A DNA stretch of 6,653 bases, from contig DATILL010000159.1 of the NCBI GenBank assembly GCA_035476575.1, positions 1 through 6,653 of the forward strand. Reading direction: 5' to 3'. Shown here piece by piece: positions 4,929 to 6,653 of the stretch. Within the stretch, counting starts at the first letter, position 1. Every line of letters starts with the position of its first letter. A program made the translations under genes and the position numbers. Below the pieces are notes generated by a model. It searched no databases and was not told where the DNA came from. It saw nothing but the letters and a program-made list of their open reading frames with translations. The stretch is from DATILL01 sp035476575 (GTDB taxonomy: Bacteria; Actinomycetota; Actinomycetes; Mycobacteriales; JACQDL01).

Positions 4929-6080
4929 GTGCACGTCCGACACCTCTCGGTCGCCGACTACCGCAACTGGGCCACCGCCGAGGTCGCCTTCGATCCCGGT
5001 CCGAGCGTCCTGGTCGGGCCGAACGGGCAGGGCAAGACCAACCTGGTCGAGGCCGTCGGGTATGCCGCCACATTGGCCAGTCACCGCACTGCCACCGACG
5101 CGCCGCTGGTGCGCTACGGAGCCGACCGGGCCATCGTCCGGACCGCCGTGGTGCAGGACGGCCGGGAGCTGCTGGTCGAGCTGGAGATCAACCCCGGCCG
5201 GGCCAACCGGGCCCGGCTCAACCGGGCCGCGCTGACCCGGCCCCGCGAGGTGCTTGGTGCCGTGCGGACCGTGCTGTTCGCGCCCGAGGACCTGGCCATC
5301 GTGCGCGGCGACCCGGCCGAGCGGCGCCGGTTCCTGGACGAGCTGCTGGTGGCCCGCAGCCCGCGCTACGCCGGGGTGCGGGCCGACTATGACCGGGCGC
5401 TGAAGCAGCGCAACTCGCTGCTGAAGACCGTCGGGCTGGCCCGCCGGTCCGGCCAGGGCGGTGACCTGCGCACGTTGGACGTGTGGGACGTCCACCTGGC
5501 GCGGTACGGTGCCGAGCTTCTCACCGGCCGGCTGGAGCTGGTGGCCGCGCTGACGCCGTACCTGACCCGGTCGTACGCCGAGGTCGCGGGATCGGCCGGG
5601 GGCGACAGCCAGGTGACGGTCAGCTACAGCTCCTCCCTGGGCACCGCGCTGCCGGCCGACGCCCGGACCGGGCCGGACCGCGAGGTGCTGGCGGCCGCCC
5701 TGCTGGCCGCGCTGGCCCGGGTCCGGAGCCAGGAGGTGGAGCGCGGCGTCACCCTGGTCGGCCCGCACCGCGACGACCTGGATCTCAGCCTGGCCGGACG
5801 GCCGGCCCGGGGATATGCGAGCCATGGTGAGTCCTGGTCGCTGGCCGTGGCCGGCAAGCTCGCGTCGTACGAGCTGCTGGCGGCGGGCGGTGCCGAGCCG
5901 GTGCTGATCCTGGACGACGTCTTCGCCGAGCTGGACGGCTCGCGGCGGGCCCGACTCGCGGCGGTGGCGGGCAAGGCGGGGCAGGTGCTGATCACGGCCG
6001 CGGTGGCCGAGGATGTGCCGGAGAAGCTGCGTGGCGCGCGGTATTACGTGTGCGACGGGGAGGTGCGTCGTGTCCAGTGA
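4929..6080 (+). CDS. recF: DNA replication and repair protein RecF
   Basis: This 383-residue SMC-like ATPase acts with RecO and RecR to load RecA at single-strand gaps and stalled forks. Visible motifs are Walker A GPNGQGKT (30-37), APEDLAIVRGDPAERRRFLDELL (118-140), VGPHRDDL (277-284), an ABC signature region SHGES (298-302), and Walker B with D-loop VLILDDVFAELD (325-336), in which D329, D330 and E334 are the expected catalytic acids. Length is normal for actinobacteria. The GTG at 4929 starts the conserved MHVRHLSVADYRN segment. No good ribosome-binding site precedes it and it lies 3 nt after the gnd stop, so translation is probably coupled to gnd. The signature helix reads SLAVAGKLAS, where actinobacterial relatives usually have SFALALRLAS as I recall them. 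The glycine at 309 is unusual but probably tolerated. The 3' end overlaps dciA by 11 bp. Confidence 0.97.
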   Translation: MHVRHLSVADYRNWATAEVAFDPGPSVLVGPNGQGKTNLVEAVGYAATLASHRTATDAPLVRYGADRAIVRTAVVQDGRELLVELEINPGRANRARLNRAALTRPREVLGAVRTVLFAPEDLAIVRGDPAERRRFLDELLVARSPRYAGVRADYDRALKQRNSLLKTVGLARRSGQGGDLRTLDVWDVHLARYGAELLTGRLELVAALTPYLTRSYAEVAGSAGGDSQVTVSYSSSLGTALPADARTGPDREVLAAALLAALARVRSQEVERGVTLVGPHRDDLDLSLAGRPARGYASHGESWSLAVAGKLASYELLAAGGAEPVLILDDVFAELDGSRRARLAAVAGKAGQVLITAAVAEDVPEKLRGARYYVCDGEVRRVQ

Positions 6081-6618
6081 ACCGCCCGAGCCGCCGTCCG
6101 GAACCGGGGGGTCCCGCGACCTCGGCCAGTCGGTGTTCGCGGCGGCCCGGCGGGCGGCTCGCCGGCAGGATGGTACGGGCGGCCCGGGCGGTGCGGCGGG
6201 TCAGCGACGCCGGGTGGCCGGTGCCAGCGGGCGTGGTGGGTACTCCGGTGCCGGCCCGGACGAACGGGATCCGAAGCCGTTCGGTGAGCTTATTCACGGT
6301 ATGGTGGCTGACCGGGGCTGGGGTGACACGGTGGCCGCGGCCACGGTGGTCGGCCGCTGGGAGGCGCTGGTGGGGCGGGAGATCGCATCCCGGTGCCGGC
6401 CGGAGAGCCTGGTCGACGGCGAGCTCGTGCTGGCTGCTGAGTCGACCGCGTGGGCCACCCAGCTCCGGTTGCTGCTACCCAAGCTCATCGGCCGGGTCAA
6501 CGCCGAGCTCGGCCGCGGCGTGGTGACCCGGATCCGGGTGCACGGTCCGACGACGCCGACCTGGCGGAAGGGGCCGCTGCGCATCGCCGGCCGTGGCCCC
6601 CGCGACACCTACGGCTGA
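6070..6618 (+). CDS. dciA: DUF721 family protein, DciA-type replicative helicase operator
   Basis: This encodes a 182-residue protein with a disordered, Gly/Arg-rich N-terminal third (about 1-66) and a DUF721 core (about 68-160) showing FGELI, VVGRWEALVGREIASRCRPESL, LVLAAESTAWATQLRLLLPKL and VTRIRVHGP. It ends in GRGPRDTYG, a tail conserved in actinobacteria. Members of this family (Rv0004 in Mycobacterium tuberculosis) are DciA proteins, which interact with the DnaB helicase where DnaC-type loaders are absent. That role is taken from the family. The GTG at 6070 is chosen because GGGGAGG (6057-6063) lies 6 nt upstream and the preceding 19 in-frame codons fall inside recF without homology. 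The 11-bp overlap with recF indicates coupled translation. gyrB is the expected downstream neighbour but lies outside the window. Confidence 0.93.
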   Translation: MSSEPPEPPSGTGGSRDLGQSVFAAARRAARRQDGTGGPGGAAGQRRRVAGASGRGGYSGAGPDERDPKPFGELIHGMVADRGWGDTVAAATVVGRWEALVGREIASRCRPESLVDGELVLAAESTAWATQLRLLLPKLIGRVNAELGRGVVTRIRVHGPTTPTWRKGPLRIAGRGPRDTYG

Positions 6619-6621
6619 CGG

Positions 6622-6650
6622 TGTGGTCACCTTTGCGCCATGTGGTGACC
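6622..6650. promoter_or_regulatory. Paired TGTGGTSACC element after dciA
   Basis: TGTGGTCACC (6622-6631) and TGTGGTGACC (6641-6650) form a 10-bp direct repeat 19 bp apart with one difference. Because GGTCACC and GGTGACC are reverse complements, the pair is also a 7-bp inverted repeat (6625-6631 with 6644-6650, 12-nt loop). It could be a hairpin ending the dnaN-dciA transcript or an operator before gyrB. The window stops 3 bases later, so the context is incomplete. Confidence 0.4.
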
Positions 6651-6653
6651 TGT

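Noticed and set aside
4266..5825. A 519-codon minus-strand open frame antisense to gnd and recF
   Set aside because: It is a codon-bias shadow of two conserved genes, with a repetitive Gly/Gln/Val-rich product and no motif.
1..6653. CRISPR arrays, tRNA or rRNA genes, insertion sequences, prophage or defence genes
   Set aside because: None seen. Genes fill the window in the conserved actinobacterial order, with no transposase, no regularly spaced repeat array and no break in codon use.

Overview
The window is a high-GC actinobacterial chromosome segment centred on the replication origin. Gene order is (rnpA)-rpmH on the minus strand, then dnaA-[oriC]-dnaN-gnd-recF-dciA on the plus strand, and the window ends where gyrB is normally found. 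Three points support an actinobacterium: strong G/C bias at third codon positions with frequent GTG/TTG starts, a short 6-phosphogluconate dehydrogenase gene between dnaN and recF, and a DUF721/DciA protein ending in GRGPRDTYG. The sequence alone does not let me name a genus.

Layout. Positions 1-279 hold the start of rnpA and all of rpmH, both leftward. Positions 280-801 are a 522-bp divergent control region. It holds a good predicted promoter for rpmH-rnpA, two GC-rich hairpins in the predicted rpmH leader, two pairs of DnaA-box-like sequences facing dnaA, and a cluster of five TTGCCCAGC-type repeats. dnaA fills 802-2316. Positions 2317-2759 (443 bp) are the probable oriC. They contain two perfect TTATCCACA boxes in opposite orientation, several degenerate boxes, a 14-bp tandem repeat, and a 40-bp stretch of 60% A+T that could be the unwinding element. 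dnaN (2760-3908), gnd (3984-4925), recF (4929-6080) and dciA (6070-6618) follow in one direction. Gaps are 75 bp and 3 bp, then an 11-bp overlap. The last 35 bp carry a paired TGTGGTSACC element that may belong to gyrB control.

How the genes work together. DnaA binds the boxes and opens oriC, and boxes upstream of its own gene suggest autoregulation. DciA probably helps load the replicative helicase. DnaN is the sliding clamp. RecF acts at single-strand gaps. rpmH and rnpA supply ribosomal protein L34 and the RNase P protein. gnd is a metabolic passenger whose position here is conserved in actinobacteria.

The protein-coding content is ordinary core genome and I found no new system in it. The points worth checking are in the non-coding DNA: repeat arrays around dnaA, a DnaA-box module shared by the dnaA leader and oriC, a possible DnaA-trio, and the repeat pair at the right end.
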